Assembly: GCF_047302425.1 (NCBI RefSeq)
Contig: NZ_CP154855.1
Location: 2,852,001-2,916,000, forward strand
Reading direction: 5' to 3'
DNA: 64,000 nucleotides
Source: Oceanitalea sp047302425
GTDB lineage: Bacteria; Actinomycetota; Actinomycetes; Actinomycetales; Actinomycetaceae
The position numbers and the translations under genes are program-made. Below the pieces are notes generated by a model. It had not been told where the DNA came from. It did no database searches and saw only the letters and a list, made by a program, of their open reading frames with translations. How positions within the stretch are numbered: position 1 is the stretch's first letter; each line of letters opens with the position of its first letter. Shown here one piece after another: positions 52,372-62,662 of the stretch.

Positions 52372-53424
52372 TCAGCGGGCGCGGGCGCCCTCGGCGACGG
52401 CGGCCGCGAGCGCGTCGCCGACCTCGCTCGTCGTGCGCGGGGTGGTGCCGCGCCCGGCGATGTCGGCGGCGACGGCGCGCTCGACGCGAGTGGCGGCGTC
52501 GTCGTGCCCGAGGTGGGCGAGGAGGAGCGCGACCGACAGGACGGTGGCCGTCGGGTCCGCCTTGCCCTGGCCGGCGATGTCCGGCGCGGAGCCGTGGACC
52601 GGCTCGAACATGCTCGGGGTGGTGCGGTCGGGGTTGACGTTGCCCGAGGCGGCCAGGCCGATGCCGCCGGTGACGGCCGCGGCGAGGTCGGTGATGATGT
52701 CGCCGAAGAGGTTGTCGGTGACGATGACGTCGAAGCGCCCGGGGTCGGTGACGAGGAAGATCGTCGCGGCGTCGACGTGGAGGTAGTCCACCGTGACGTC
52801 GGGGAACTCGGCGTTGACGCGCTCGACCGTCCGCCGCCACAGGTGGCCGGCGTGGACGAGGACGTTGTGCTTGTGGACGAGGGTGAGCTTCTTGCGGGGA
52901 CGGGCCGCCGCGCGCGCGAAGGCGTCGCGGACCACGCGCTCGACGCCGAAGGCGGTGTTGACGCTGACCTCGTTGGCCACCTCGTGGGGCGTGCCGACGC
53001 GGATGGCGCCGCCGTTGCCGACGTAGGGGCCCTCGGTGCCCTCGCGGACGACGACGAAGTCGATCTCACCGGGCTCGCCCAGCGGGGTGGGGACGCCGGG
53101 GAAGAGCTTCGAGGGGCGCAGGTTGACGTAGTGGTCGAGCTCGAAGCGCAGCCGCAGGAGCAGCCCGCGCTCGAGGACGCCGCTGGGCACGCTCGGGTCG
53201 CCGACGGCGCCGAGGAGGATCGCGTCGTGCTGGCGGATGGCGCTGAGGTCCTCGTCGGTGAGGGACTCCCCCGTGCGGTGCCAGCGGGCGGCGCCGAGGT
53301 CGTACGGCGTCGTGCGGACGGTGACGTCCTGCAGGGCGGCGTCGAGGACCTTGAGCCCCTCGGCGACGACTTCCTGGCCGATGCCGTCTCCGGCGATCAC
53401 TGCGAGGTCGATAGTGCGCGTCAT
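52372..53424 (-). CDS. leuB: 3-isopropylmalate dehydrogenase
   Basis: 350 residues. Oxidative decarboxylation in leucine synthesis, NAD-dependent. IAVIAGDGIGQEVVAEG-type N-terminus (DLAVIAGDGIGQEV), the substrate arginines in LLLRLRFELDHYVNLRP, TEGPYVGNGG, and the metal-binding VTDNLFGDIITDLAAAVTGGIG. The metal and substrate residues are intact. Start ATG 53424 with TACGGT (53431-53436) exactly 6 bases ahead: leaderless. ilvE follows after 111 bp with its own promoter. Confidence 0.95.
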   Translation of the reverse strand: MTRTIDLAVIAGDGIGQEVVAEGLKVLDAALQDVTVRTTPYDLGAARWHRTGESLTDEDLSAIRQHDAILLGAVGDPSVPSGVLERGLLLRLRFELDHYVNLRPSKLFPGVPTPLGEPGEIDFVVVREGTEGPYVGNGGAIRVGTPHEVANEVSVNTAFGVERVVRDAFARAAARPRKKLTLVHKHNVLVHAGHLWRRTVERVNAEFPDVTVDYLHVDAATIFLVTDPGRFDVIVTDNLFGDIITDLAAAVTGGIGLAASGNVNPDRTTPSMFEPVHGSAPDIAGQGKADPTATVLSVALLLAHLGHDDAATRVERAVAADIAGRGTTPRTTSEVGDALAAAVAEGARAR

Positions 53425-53466
53425 GCGCCCACCGTAGTCATCCGTCCACTGATCGGGACGGCTGTC

Positions 53467-54036
53467 TCACGTAGTGACCGGCTCGCGGACGTCCGCGGTG
53501 TCCTTGCCGGGCCGCGGGTCCAGCAGCCGGAAGCGCTCGAGGACGACCTCGCTGTCGTCGTCGAAGGTCAGCCCCACCTCGGCGAGCTCGGCCGTGAAGA
53601 AGGGGGCGTGGACGGCCCGCCAGTGCTCGAGGGACAGGTCGCCCTCCCCCTCGGCCGCGGCGTGCTCCGCGCCGACCGCGGCGTACGGGACGACGTCGAT
53701 CGCCGTCGTGACGATGAGGGCCCGGGGCCGGCCCGCGCCGTCGAGGATGATCGAGAGGTCGCCGGGCCGCGGCACGGGCTCGCCGCGCACGGGGTAGGGC
53801 TCGGCGGCACTCGACGTCGCCGTCTTCGCGCCCGAGAGCACGAGGGCGAGGAGGGAGTCGGCCTCCCGCGGGTCGGAGCCGAAGGACCACGCCGGCGGCT
53901 GCACCGTCCCCAGGGCCTGCTGGCCCACGACGACGTCGAGCCGGTTGAGCCCGGCCCGCTTGCGGGCGGTGGCCCAGTACGCGGCGATCGCGGCGTCGCG
54001 GGGGTCGGTCGGGACGTGAGCGGCGTCGTCGGTCAT
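53467..54036 (-). CDS. ASCH domain protein
   Basis: 189 residues. ASCH (PUA-like) RNA-binding fold: PPAWSFGSDPREADSLLALVLSGAKTATSSAAEPYPVRGEPVPRPGDLSIILDGAGRPRALIVTT read over residues ~50-115, then LSLEHWRAVHAPFF and VVLERFRLLD. ASCH proteins bind RNA or act as N4-acetylcytidine amidohydrolases; the catalytic role here is not proven. CAGACT (54043-54048) sits exactly 6 bases before ATG 54036: leaderless. Divergent from the DUF4870 gene. Confidence 0.85.
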   Translation of the reverse strand: MTDDAAHVPTDPRDAAIAAYWATARKRAGLNRLDVVVGQQALGTVQPPAWSFGSDPREADSLLALVLSGAKTATSSAAEPYPVRGEPVPRPGDLSIILDGAGRPRALIVTTAIDVVPYAAVGAEHAAAEGEGDLSLEHWRAVHAPFFTAELAEVGLTFDDDSEVVLERFRLLDPRPGKDTADVREPVTT

Positions 54037-54125
54037 GGTGGGAGTCTGCCAGTAGCTCGGCGCGCGGCACCTGCTCGCCCGTACGCTGGTCGCGAGCGCC
54101 GCGCAGTGCAGACGAAGGAGCGACC

Positions 54126-54716
54126 ATGTCCACCACACCCGACTTCGGTGACGACCCCCAGCGCCCGTCCAGCGGCGGTCCAGGGCCCGGGCAGTCCCCG
54201 TACGGACACTCGCCCTACGAGCAGCCCGCCGGCCCGTACGGACAGTCCCCCTACGGCGCCCCGGCCGACCCCTATGGTCAGCAGCAGCCCCCTTACCCGC
54301 CCTACGGCAACCAGCTCTACGGCCAGGCTCCCTACGCGAACCAGCCCTACGGGCAGCAGCCCTCCGCCGACGACCGGACCATCGCCGTCATCGCCCACCT
54401 CTCCCCGCTCGCCGGCATCGTGCTGAGCGTCGGGACGGTCAGCTGGCTCGCCCCGCTCATCGTGTGGTTCGTCTGGCGCGACCGCGGGCCGCTCATCCGC
54501 AACGCGGCGGCGAGCGCCTTCAACTTCAACCTCACCGTGTGGATCGTCGGTGTCATCGCCTTCGTCTGCTTCGTCACCGTGTTCCTCATCCCCGTCGCGC
54601 TCGTCCTGTGGGCGGGGGCCTTCATCGCCCAGCTCGTCCTGTCGATCAGGGGCGCCATCGCCGCCAACCGGGGCGAGGTCTACCGCTACCCGCTCCAGGT
54701 CCCGATCCTGCGCTGA
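54126..54716 (+). CDS. DUF4870 membrane protein with Tyr/Pro/Gln-rich N-terminus
   Basis: 196 residues. Residues 1-80 are disordered and repeat the unit PYGQ/PYGxP about eight times. The C-terminal DUF4870 domain has three hydrophobic segments and the family words TIAVIAHLSPLAGI, FVWRDRGPLIRNAAASAFNF and SIRGAIAANRGEVYRYP. Function unknown. Ribosome site AAGGAG; TACGCT (54082-54087) is a candidate -10. Confidence 0.85.
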   Translation: MSTTPDFGDDPQRPSSGGPGPGQSPYGHSPYEQPAGPYGQSPYGAPADPYGQQQPPYPPYGNQLYGQAPYANQPYGQQPSADDRTIAVIAHLSPLAGIVLSVGTVSWLAPLIVWFVWRDRGPLIRNAAASAFNFNLTVWIVGVIAFVCFVTVFLIPVALVLWAGAFIAQLVLSIRGAIAANRGEVYRYPLQVPILR

Positions 54717-54916
54717 GCGCGGGAGGGTGAGTGCGGGTGGCTCCGCGCGAATCCTCCCTCGTCACCCTGTCCGTTTCTCGACGGGCGGGCATAACCTCAC
54801 GCTGTCCCGGCGGATACGGGAGGGCGAGGCGGGCCCAGGCAGCCCGTCGCCGCGCACTCGGGTACCGGCGTTCCCACCCAGGGACCGACCGTCCTCTCTC
54901 ACGCCTGGAGAAGCCC

Positions 54917-56041
54917 ATGCGCAAGTCCACCCTGGCAGCCGGAGCGAGCGTCCTCGCGCTGGCCGCCACCCTCCTCACGGTCCCGGCACAGGCCGATGAC
55001 CGTGCCCGCGAGCCCGAGGGGGTCGCGGGCGGCCTCATCGGCCCGCTCACGCTCGCCGTCGGCAACAAGAGCGACGTCTACGTCACCCAGACCTTCGCCA
55101 ACACCCTGTCCAAGGTGACCAGTCGCGGCGAGGTCTCCACCCTCCACCAGCTCCCGCTCTCCCCCGAGGAGGGCGAGCTCGTCGGCGTCGCCTACGACCG
55201 CGGGGCGACCTACCACATCGAGACCGACTACAGGGGCGAGGCGCCGACCAGCCACGTGGTCAAGACCGCGAAGAACGGCACGCGGTCCGTCGTCAGCGAG
55301 GACCTGTGGGCCTACGAGATGGCGCACAACCCGGACGCGGACGACACCTACGGCTTCCGCAACCTCGGCGCGCAGTGCGCCGCGGACCTGGCGGCGTTCG
55401 AGGAGGCCATCGGGCTGCCGCTCTTCAGCGAGTACCAGGGCATCGTCGAGTCCCACGGCTACCAGCTCGACGTCCACAACGGGACGATCTACGTCGCCGA
55501 CGCGGCCGCCAACGCGATCCTCGAGATCAACGAGAGGACCGGGCGCGTCACGCGGACCCATGTTCTTCCCGCGACCACCATCACCTTCACCGCGGAGCTC
55601 AAGGCCTGGGCCGACGGGCAGTTCGAGGGGGCGGCGCTGCCGGACTGCGTCGTGGGCAAGCGCTACACGCCCGAGCCGGTCCCGACCGACGTCGAGGTCG
55701 GGTGGGACGGCGCGCTCTACGTCACCACGCTCGAGGGCGGCGCGGGTGAGGCGCTGCCGCTGAGCAAGGTGTACCGCGTCAGCCAGCGGGGGTGGTTCCT
55801 GGAGCTCGCCGGGGGGATGCACGGGGCGACCGGCCTGGCGCTCATGGAGTCCGGGCACATCGTCGTCGCGGAGATGTTCGGCGGCGAGGTCTCGGTCATC
55901 CGCCCGCTCCACCGACGGGCAAGCACCCTCTTCACGGCCGACTCACCGGCCGACGTCGAGGTCGACGGTCGCACGATCTACGCGACGACCGGCGCCATGG
56001 GTGAGGGGCAGCTCGTGAGGTACCACCACCGCGGCTGGTAG
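54917..56041 (+). CDS. Secreted ScyD/ScyE-like beta-propeller protein
   Basis: 374 residues. Signal peptide residues 1-28 (LAAGASVLALAATLLTVPAQA, cleavage before DDR). The mature protein has repeated blades such as GPLTLAVGNKSDVYVTQTF, YQLDVHNGTIYVADAAANAILEI and TDVEVGWDGALYVTTLEG, an NHL-type propeller of the ScyD/ScyE family. Despite the name there are no scytonemin genes nearby, and the actinobacterial role is unknown. Promoter candidate TAACCT (54792-54797) gives a ~115-nt leader. GGAG ribosome site. Confidence 0.82.
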   Translation: MRKSTLAAGASVLALAATLLTVPAQADDRAREPEGVAGGLIGPLTLAVGNKSDVYVTQTFANTLSKVTSRGEVSTLHQLPLSPEEGELVGVAYDRGATYHIETDYRGEAPTSHVVKTAKNGTRSVVSEDLWAYEMAHNPDADDTYGFRNLGAQCAADLAAFEEAIGLPLFSEYQGIVESHGYQLDVHNGTIYVADAAANAILEINERTGRVTRTHVLPATTITFTAELKAWADGQFEGAALPDCVVGKRYTPEPVPTDVEVGWDGALYVTTLEGGAGEALPLSKVYRVSQRGWFLELAGGMHGATGLALMESGHIVVAEMFGGEVSVIRPLHRRASTLFTADSPADVEVDGRTIYATTGAMGEGQLVRYHHRGW

Positions 56042-56058
56042 CGCCTGCGGCGAACGCG

Positions 56059-56096
56059 CGAGGCGCCGGCCGGGGAGCTCCCCGACCGGCGCCTCG
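56059..56096. terminator. Bidirectional terminator between scyD-like gene and ilvC
   Basis: 19-bp stem with one mismatch (56059-56077 with 56078-56096), centred on GAGCTC, between convergent stop codons. Confidence 0.88.
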
Positions 56097-56106
56097 TGTG
56101 CCGGGC

Positions 56107-57135
<1,029 letters not shown>

Positions 57136-57207
57136 AGTGTTCTCCCTGGTGTTGGTGGGTTCGGTCCGGCCGGGGCCGGGTGGTGGTTCTGGGGGTCAGT
57201 ATGCGGG

Positions 57208-57732
57208 TCAGGCGGACCGGACCCGCTCGAGGGCGCGGTCGGTCATCGAGCGGGAGCCGCGGCCGATGGCCACGGTGCCGGACTGGACGATCTCCCGGAC
57301 GCCGTGCGGCTCGAGGGCGGTGAGCAGCGCCTGGAGCTTGCCGTGCGAGCCGGTCGCCTCGATGGTCACGGCGTCCGGGGCGACGTCGACGACGTGCGCC
57401 CGGAACAGCTCGACGACCTGGAGGACGGCGGTGCGCGAGGAGTCGTCGGCGCGCACCTTGACGAGCAGCAGTTCGCGCTGGACGGAGGACTCCTGCTCGA
57501 GCTCGACGATCTTGATGACGTTGATGAGCTTGTTCAGCTGCTTGGTCACCTGCTCGAGGGGCAGCTCGGCGGCGTCGACGACCACCGTGATCCGCGAGAT
57601 CTCCGGGTGCTCGGTGGGGCCCACGGCGAGGGAGTGGATGTTGAAGGCGCGGCGGGCGAACAGCGCGGAGACGCGGGTGAGCACGCCGGGCTTGTTCTCC
57701 ACCAGCACCGACAGGGTGTGACGGGTACTCAT
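57208..57732 (-). CDS. ilvN: Acetolactate synthase small subunit
   Basis: 174 residues. Regulatory ACT domain at the N-terminus (HTLSVLVENKPGVLTRVSALFARRAFNIHSLAVG, residues 5-38) that binds valine for feedback inhibition, and a C-terminal domain that activates IlvB. 13 bp after ilvB, with the ilvN start preceded by GAGG. Confidence 0.96.
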   Translation of the reverse strand: MSTRHTLSVLVENKPGVLTRVSALFARRAFNIHSLAVGPTEHPEISRITVVVDAAELPLEQVTKQLNKLINVIKIVELEQESSVQRELLLVKVRADDSSRTAVLQVVELFRAHVVDVAPDAVTIEATGSHGKLQALLTALEPHGVREIVQSGTVAIGRGSRSMTDRALERVRSA

Positions 57733-57745
57733 CGGGTTCCTCGCT

Positions 57746-59584
57746 TCACTCGTCGCGGTCCCACGAGGGGGTGATCCCCCGCGCGTACTGGATGTCGTCG
57801 TTGCTCACGCCCGCGGCGACCATCGGCCACACCATCGCGTCGCGGCTGACGACGAAGTCGACGACGACGGGACGGTCGTCGATCTCCATCGCCTGCTTGA
57901 TCGTGTCGTCCACGTCCGCGACGGTCTCCGCGCGCAGGCCGACGCAGCCGTAGGCCTCGGCGAGCTTGACGAAGTCGGGGATGCGGGCGGTCTGGTGCCC
58001 GGTGTTGAGGTCGGTGTTGGAGTAGCGCCCGTCGTAGAAGAGGGTCTGCCACTGGCGCACCATGCCCAGGGAGGAGTTGTTGATGACGGCCACCTTGATC
58101 GGGATGCCCTCGAGGGCGCAGGTGGCCAGCTCCTGGTTGGTCATCTGGAAGCAGCCGTCGCCGTCGATCGCCCACACCGTGCGGTCGGGCATGCCGACCT
58201 TGGCGCCCATGGCGGCCGGGACGGCGTAGCCCATCGTTCCCAGGCCACCGGAGTTGAGCCAGGTGCGCGGGTGCTCGTAGCGGATGAACTGCGCGGCCCA
58301 CATCTGGTGCTGCCCGACGCCCGAGGCGTAGATCGACTCCGGCCCGGAGATCTCCCCGATCCGGCTGATGACGTGCTGCGGCGCGACGAGACCGTCCGCC
58401 GTCGGCGTCCAGCCCAGCGGGTAGGTCTCGCGCAGCTCGTCCAGGCGGTTCCACCAGGCCTCGATGTCCGGCTTGCCGAACTGCTCGTGGGCGGCGGCGA
58501 GCTCGGTGACGAGGTCGGGGATGGTGTCGGCGAGGTCGCCGACGATCGGGACGTCCGCGTGGCGGTTCTTGGAGATCTCCGCCGGGTCGATGTCGGCGTG
58601 GACGATCGTCGCCTTCGGCGCGAAGGAGGACAGCTGGCCGGTGACGCGGTCGTCGAAGCGGGCGCCGAGGGTGACGATGAGGTCGGCCTGCTGGAGCGCG
58701 GCCACCGCCGCCACCGAGCCGTGCATGCCCGGCATCCCCAGGTGCTGGGGGTGGGAGTCGGGCAGCGCACCGCGCGCCATGAGCGTGGTGACGACGGGTG
58801 CCCCGGACAGGTCGGTGAGCTGGCGCAGCGCGGCCGAGGCCTGGGCGCGGATGACGCCGCCGCCGACGTAGAGCACGGCGCGGCGCGAGGTCGCGAGGAG
58901 GCGGGCCGCCTCGCGCACCTGGCGGGAGTGCGGCTTGACGGCCGGGCGGTAGCCGGGCAGGTCGAGCTGCTGGGGCCAGGCGAAGGTCGTGCGCGCCTGC
59001 TGCGCGCTCTTGGCGATGTCGACGAGCACCGGGCCGGGCCGGCCGGTCGAGGCGATGTGGAAGGCCTCGGCGATGCGGGCAGGGATGTCGTCGGCATCGG
59101 TGACGAGGAAGGAGTGCTTGGTCAGCGGCATCGTCGCGCCGACGATGTCCGCCTCCTGGAAGGCGTCGGTGCCGATCGCGCTCGCACCCACCTGCCCGGT
59201 GATGGCGACGACGGGGACCGAGTCCATGTTCGCGTCCGCCAGGGCGGTGATGAGGTTCGTCGCCCCCGGACCGGAGGTCGCCATGCACACGCCGACCTTC
59301 CCGGTGGCCGCGGCGTAGCCGGTCGCGGCGTGCCCGGCGCCCTGCTCGTGGCGCACGAGGATGTGCCGCAGCCGGGTGGAGTCGAAGAGCGGGTCGTAGG
59401 TCGGCAGGATCGCGCCGCCGGGGATGCCGAAGATGACCTCCGCGCCGACCTCCTCGAGGGAGCGGACGATGCTCGTGGCGCCGTCGACCTCCTCGCGGAT
59501 CTGCCCGGCGGGCGCGGCCGGCGCCACGACGCTGGGCGGCTGCGGGGTGGTGCGGGGCGGCGCGGGGACTGGTCCCTTGGCCAT
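57746..59584 (-). CDS. ilvB: Acetolactate synthase large subunit
   Basis: 612 residues. TPP enzyme, first common step of Val/Leu/Ile synthesis. After a Pro/Ala-rich N-terminal stretch: GAEVIFGIPGGAILPTYDPL, the catalytic Glu in RHEQGAGHAATGYA, FAD-binding middle domain, and the TPP motif GDGCFQMTNQELATCALEGIPIKVAVINN. Start ATG 59584 with AGGAGG 6 bases ahead. Its mRNA carries a leader peptide and attenuator (59631-59732). Confidence 0.97.
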   Translation of the reverse strand: MAKGPVPAPPRTTPQPPSVVAPAAPAGQIREEVDGATSIVRSLEEVGAEVIFGIPGGAILPTYDPLFDSTRLRHILVRHEQGAGHAATGYAAATGKVGVCMATSGPGATNLITALADANMDSVPVVAITGQVGASAIGTDAFQEADIVGATMPLTKHSFLVTDADDIPARIAEAFHIASTGRPGPVLVDIAKSAQQARTTFAWPQQLDLPGYRPAVKPHSRQVREAARLLATSRRAVLYVGGGVIRAQASAALRQLTDLSGAPVVTTLMARGALPDSHPQHLGMPGMHGSVAAVAALQQADLIVTLGARFDDRVTGQLSSFAPKATIVHADIDPAEISKNRHADVPIVGDLADTIPDLVTELAAAHEQFGKPDIEAWWNRLDELRETYPLGWTPTADGLVAPQHVISRIGEISGPESIYASGVGQHQMWAAQFIRYEHPRTWLNSGGLGTMGYAVPAAMGAKVGMPDRTVWAIDGDGCFQMTNQELATCALEGIPIKVAVINNSSLGMVRQWQTLFYDGRYSNTDLNTGHQTARIPDFVKLAEAYGCVGLRAETVADVDDTIKQAMEIDDRPVVVDFVVSRDAMVWPMVAAGVSNDDIQYARGITPSWDRDE

Positions 59585-59630
59585 GATGACCCTCCTGGTA
59601 CCTCGGTGGTGGTGCGGCAGAGCGGCAAAG

Positions 59631-59664
59631 AAAAAACCCCTCGACCCGGTGTGGGTGCGAAGGG
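59631..59664 (-). terminator. Attenuator terminator of ilvB
   Basis: On the minus strand CCCTTCG-c-ACCC pairs with GGGT-CGAGGGG around ACACC, followed by six T. A 9-bp competing pair, GCTGCGCGC (59698-59706) with GCGCGCAGC (59667-59675), spans the leader stop region and can preclude it. Confidence 0.85.
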
Positions 59665-59684
59665 ATGCGCGCAGCGGGACCGGC

Positions 59685-59732
59685 TCAGCGGTCGGCGGCT
59701 GCGCGCCTGGGAAGTACGACGTCCTGCTGCAT
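59685..59732 (-). CDS. ilvB leader peptide MQQDVVLPRRAAADR
   Basis: Fifteen residues then TGA, with consecutive Val-Val-Leu codons at positions 5-7. TTGGGT-N18-TACAGT (the -10 at 59739-59744) ends exactly 6 bases before ATG and there is no ribosome site, so the transcript should begin with the start codon. Slow decoding of Val/Leu codons would free the anti-terminator pairing and allow ilvBNC expression. Confidence 0.75.
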   Translation of the reverse strand: MQQDVVLPRRAAADR

Positions 59733-59818
59733 GCCGAAACTGTAACCCCGCCCACCGACCGAACCCAACCCGTCTCACATACTGGTTTCCCATTCCGCCA
59801 TCCGAACACACCCGCGCC

Positions 59819-59840
59819 CGCCGACAGCCGGACTCTCGGG
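59819..59840 (+). repeat. REP-like repeat copy 8
   Basis: CGCCGACAGCCGGACT then CTCGGG: the same 14-base core as copies 1, 5 and 6, in the gap between the ilvB promoter and the quinone oxidoreductase gene. Confidence 0.6.
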
Positions 59841-59904
59841 CGTCGACAGCACGCGTACCGCCCGCCACGCTCCCCGGGGCGGGAGCACCCGCTATACATG
59901 AAGC

Positions 59905-60885
59905 ATGCGCGCCGTCCATGCCACCGAGGCCGGGGGCCCCGAGGTCCTCACCGTCGTCGACCTGCCCGACGTCCCGCCGGGTCCGGGCGAGGTCCGGGTC
60001 CAGGTGGCCGCCGCGGGGGTGAACTTCATCGACACCTACCGCCGCGGCGGGGTGTACCCGATGGAGTTCCCGCACGTGGTCGGCTCCGAGGGTGCCGGCA
60101 GCGTCGTCGAGGTCGGCGACGGCGTCACGGAGTTCTCCGTCGGTGACCACGTCGCGTGGGCGGCCGCGCCGGGCAGCTACGCCGAGCGTGTCAACGTGCC
60201 GGTGCGCGAGGCCATCCCCGTCCCCGCGGGCATCGACCTCCACACCGCCGCAGCCCTCCCCCTCCAGGGCATGACCGCCCACTACCTCAGCGCCTCGACC
60301 TTCCCCGTCTCCCCCGGCGACGTCGCGCTCGTCCACGCCGGCGCCGGTGGTGTGGGCCTGCTGCTTACCCAGCTGGTCGTGCGCCGCGGTGGCCGGGTGA
60401 TCTCGACCGTCGGCACCGCGGAGAAGGAGCAGCTCTCCCGGGAGGCAGGCGCGGAGCACGTCATCCGCTACACCGAGCTCGACGACCTCACCGCCGAGCT
60501 TCCCCGGATCGTCCGGGAGCTCACCGACGACCGCGGCGTCGACGTCGTGTACGACGGCGTCGGCAAGGCGACCTTCGACGCCTCCCTGGGCAGCCTGCGC
60601 CCACGCGGCATGCTCGTGCTGTTCGGCGGCTCCAGCGGCCAGGTGCCGCCCTTCGACCTCCAGCGGCTCAACGCCGCGGGCTCGCTCTTCGTCACCCGCC
60701 CGACGCTCGCGCACTACACCGCCGACCGCGCCGAGCTGCTGTGGCGGGCCGCCGACCTCTTCCACGCTGTCACCGAGGGGCTGGACGTGCGCATCGGGCA
60801 GGAGTTCCCGCTGGCCGAGGCCGCTGCCGCCCACACCGCCCTCGAGGGCCGCCAGACGACGGGCAAGGTCCTCCTCGTCCCGTAG
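59905..60885 (+). CDS. Quinone oxidoreductase (zinc-free MDR, QOR type)
   Basis: 326 residues. Medium-chain reductase of the zeta-crystallin group: GVNFIDTYRRGGVYP near residue 40, GSEGAG, PLQGMTAHYL, the NADPH fold HAGAGGVGLLLTQLVVRRG, and VYDGVGKATFD. No zinc ligands, as expected. Reduces quinones with NADPH. TATACA lies exactly 6 bases before ATG, so a leaderless start is possible. Confidence 0.93.
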   Translation: MRAVHATEAGGPEVLTVVDLPDVPPGPGEVRVQVAAAGVNFIDTYRRGGVYPMEFPHVVGSEGAGSVVEVGDGVTEFSVGDHVAWAAAPGSYAERVNVPVREAIPVPAGIDLHTAAALPLQGMTAHYLSASTFPVSPGDVALVHAGAGGVGLLLTQLVVRRGGRVISTVGTAEKEQLSREAGAEHVIRYTELDDLTAELPRIVRELTDDRGVDVVYDGVGKATFDASLGSLRPRGMLVLFGGSSGQVPPFDLQRLNAAGSLFVTRPTLAHYTADRAELLWRAADLFHAVTEGLDVRIGQEFPLAEAAAAHTALEGRQTTGKVLLVP

Positions 60886-60890
60886 CCGCC

Positions 60891-60949
60891 CCCACAGGCG
60901 CCGAGAGCCGGACTCCTCTACGAGGAGTCCGGCTCTCGGCGTCTGTGGG
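60891..60949. terminator. Bidirectional terminator between QOR gene and ilvD
   Basis: 28-bp near-perfect stem: 20 perfect bp (60899-60918 with 60922-60941) extended by CCCACAGG/TCTGTGGG. Its arm begins CGCCGAGAGCCGGA, one base from the REP-like core. Confidence 0.9.
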
Positions 60950-60959
60950 GCGGGGTGGC

Positions 60960-62660
60960 TCAGGCCAGGATGGCGCCCTTGGACGCGGACTGGACGAGCT
61001 TCGTGTACTTGCCGAGCACACCCTTGGTGAACTGCGGCGCGATCGGCGCCCAGCCCTCGCGGCGGCGGGCCAGCTCCTCGTCGTCGACGAGGAGGTCGAG
61101 CGTCTTGCCGGCGACGTCGAGGCGGATCTTGTCGCCGTCGCGGACGAAGGCGATCGGGCCGGCGTCGACGGCCTCGGGGGCGACGTGCCCGACGCACAGG
61201 CCGGTGGTGCCGCCGGAGAAGCGGCCGTCGGTGAGGAGGAGGACGTCCTTGCCGAGCCCGGCGCCCTTGATCGCACCGGTGATGGCGAGCATCTCGCGCA
61301 TGCCCGGGCCGCCCTTGGGGCCCTCGTAGCGGATGACGACGACGTCGCCGGCCTGGATGGTGCCGTCCTCGAGGGCGTCCATGGCGGCGCGCTCCCGCTC
61401 GAAGACGCGAGCGGTGCCCTCGAAGACGTCGGAGTCGAAGCCTGCGGACTTCACGACGGCGCCCTCGGGGGCGAGGGAGCCGCCGAGGATCGTGATGCCA
61501 CCGGTCGCGTGGATCGGGTTGTCGAGCGCGCGCAGGATCTTGCCGTCCGGGTCGGGCGGGTTGATGCCCTCGAGGTTCTCCGCGACGGTCTTGCCCGTGA
61601 CGGTGAGGCAGTCCCCGTGGAGCAGGCCGGCGTCGAGCAGGGCCTTCATGACGACGGGCACGCCACCGATGCGGTCGATGTCGTTCATGACGTAGCGGCC
61701 GAAAGGCTTGAGGTCGCCCAGGTGGGGCACACGGTCGGCGATGCGGCTGAAGTCGTCGAGCGTGAGGTCGACCTCGGCCTCGTTGGCGATCGCGAGGAGG
61801 TGGAGGACGGCGTTCGTCGAGCCACCGAAGGCCATGACGACGGCGATCGCGTTCTCCAGCGACTTCTTCGTGATGATGTCGCGGGCGGTGATGCCCTGGC
61901 GCAGCATCTCGACGACGGCCTCGCCGGAGCGGTGGGCGAACATGTCGCGGCGGCGGTCGGCCGACGGCGGCGCGGCGGAGCCGGGCAGGGACATGCCCAT
62001 AGCCTCGGCCACCGAGGCCATGGTGTTGGCGGTGTACATGCCACCGCAGGCGCCCTCGCCCGGGCAGATCGCGCGCTCGATGCGGTCGACGTCCTCGCGG
62101 CTCATGAGCCCGCGCGAGCAGGCGCCGACGGCCTCGAAGGCGTCGATGAGGGTGACGTCCTTCTCGGTGCCGTCCTCGAGCTTGACCCAGCCGGGCATGA
62201 TCGTGCCGGCGTAGAGGAAGACGGCGGCGAGGTCGAGGCGGGCCGCAGCCATGAGCATGCCGGGCAGCGACTTGTCGCAGCCGGCGAGGAGCACGGAGCC
62301 GTCGAGGCGCTCGGCCTGCATGACGGTCTCGACGGAGTCGGCGATGATGTCGCGCGAGACGAGGGAGTAGTGCATGCCCTCGTGGCCCATGGAGATGCCG
62401 TCGGACACCGAGATGGTGCCGAACTGCAGGGGGTAGCCACCGCCGGCGTGGACGCCCTCCTTCGCGCCCTGGGCAAGGCGGTCCAGGGAGAGGTTGCAGG
62501 GCGTGATCTCGTTCCACGAGCTCGCGATGCCGATCTGGGGCTTGGCGAAGTCGTCGTCCCCCAGGCCGACGGCGCGGAGCATGCCTCGCGACGCCGTCGC
62601 CTCGAGGCCGTCGGTCACCTGACGGCTGCGCGGCTTGATGTCAGTGGCTTCGGTGGTCAT
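60960..62660 (-). CDS. ilvD: Dihydroxy-acid dehydratase
   Basis: 566 residues. Dehydrates dihydroxy-acids to keto-acids in Val/Ile synthesis. Fe-S ligands in the blocks GCDKSLPGM and CPGEGACGGMYTANTM (cluster cysteines visible), N-terminal IASSWNEITPCN, metal-Lys region, and GFDSDVFEGTARVFERE...; C-terminal TDGRFSGGTTGLCVGHVAPEA is diagnostic. ATG 62660 with TAGACT (62667-62672) exactly 6 bases ahead, embedded in a perfect palindrome. Confidence 0.97.
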   Translation of the reverse strand: MTTEATDIKPRSRQVTDGLEATASRGMLRAVGLGDDDFAKPQIGIASSWNEITPCNLSLDRLAQGAKEGVHAGGGYPLQFGTISVSDGISMGHEGMHYSLVSRDIIADSVETVMQAERLDGSVLLAGCDKSLPGMLMAAARLDLAAVFLYAGTIMPGWVKLEDGTEKDVTLIDAFEAVGACSRGLMSREDVDRIERAICPGEGACGGMYTANTMASVAEAMGMSLPGSAAPPSADRRRDMFAHRSGEAVVEMLRQGITARDIITKKSLENAIAVVMAFGGSTNAVLHLLAIANEAEVDLTLDDFSRIADRVPHLGDLKPFGRYVMNDIDRIGGVPVVMKALLDAGLLHGDCLTVTGKTVAENLEGINPPDPDGKILRALDNPIHATGGITILGGSLAPEGAVVKSAGFDSDVFEGTARVFERERAAMDALEDGTIQAGDVVVIRYEGPKGGPGMREMLAITGAIKGAGLGKDVLLLTDGRFSGGTTGLCVGHVAPEAVDAGPIAFVRDGDKIRLDVAGKTLDLLVDDEELARRREGWAPIAPQFTKGVLGKYTKLVQSASKGAILA

Positions 62661-62662
62661 GG

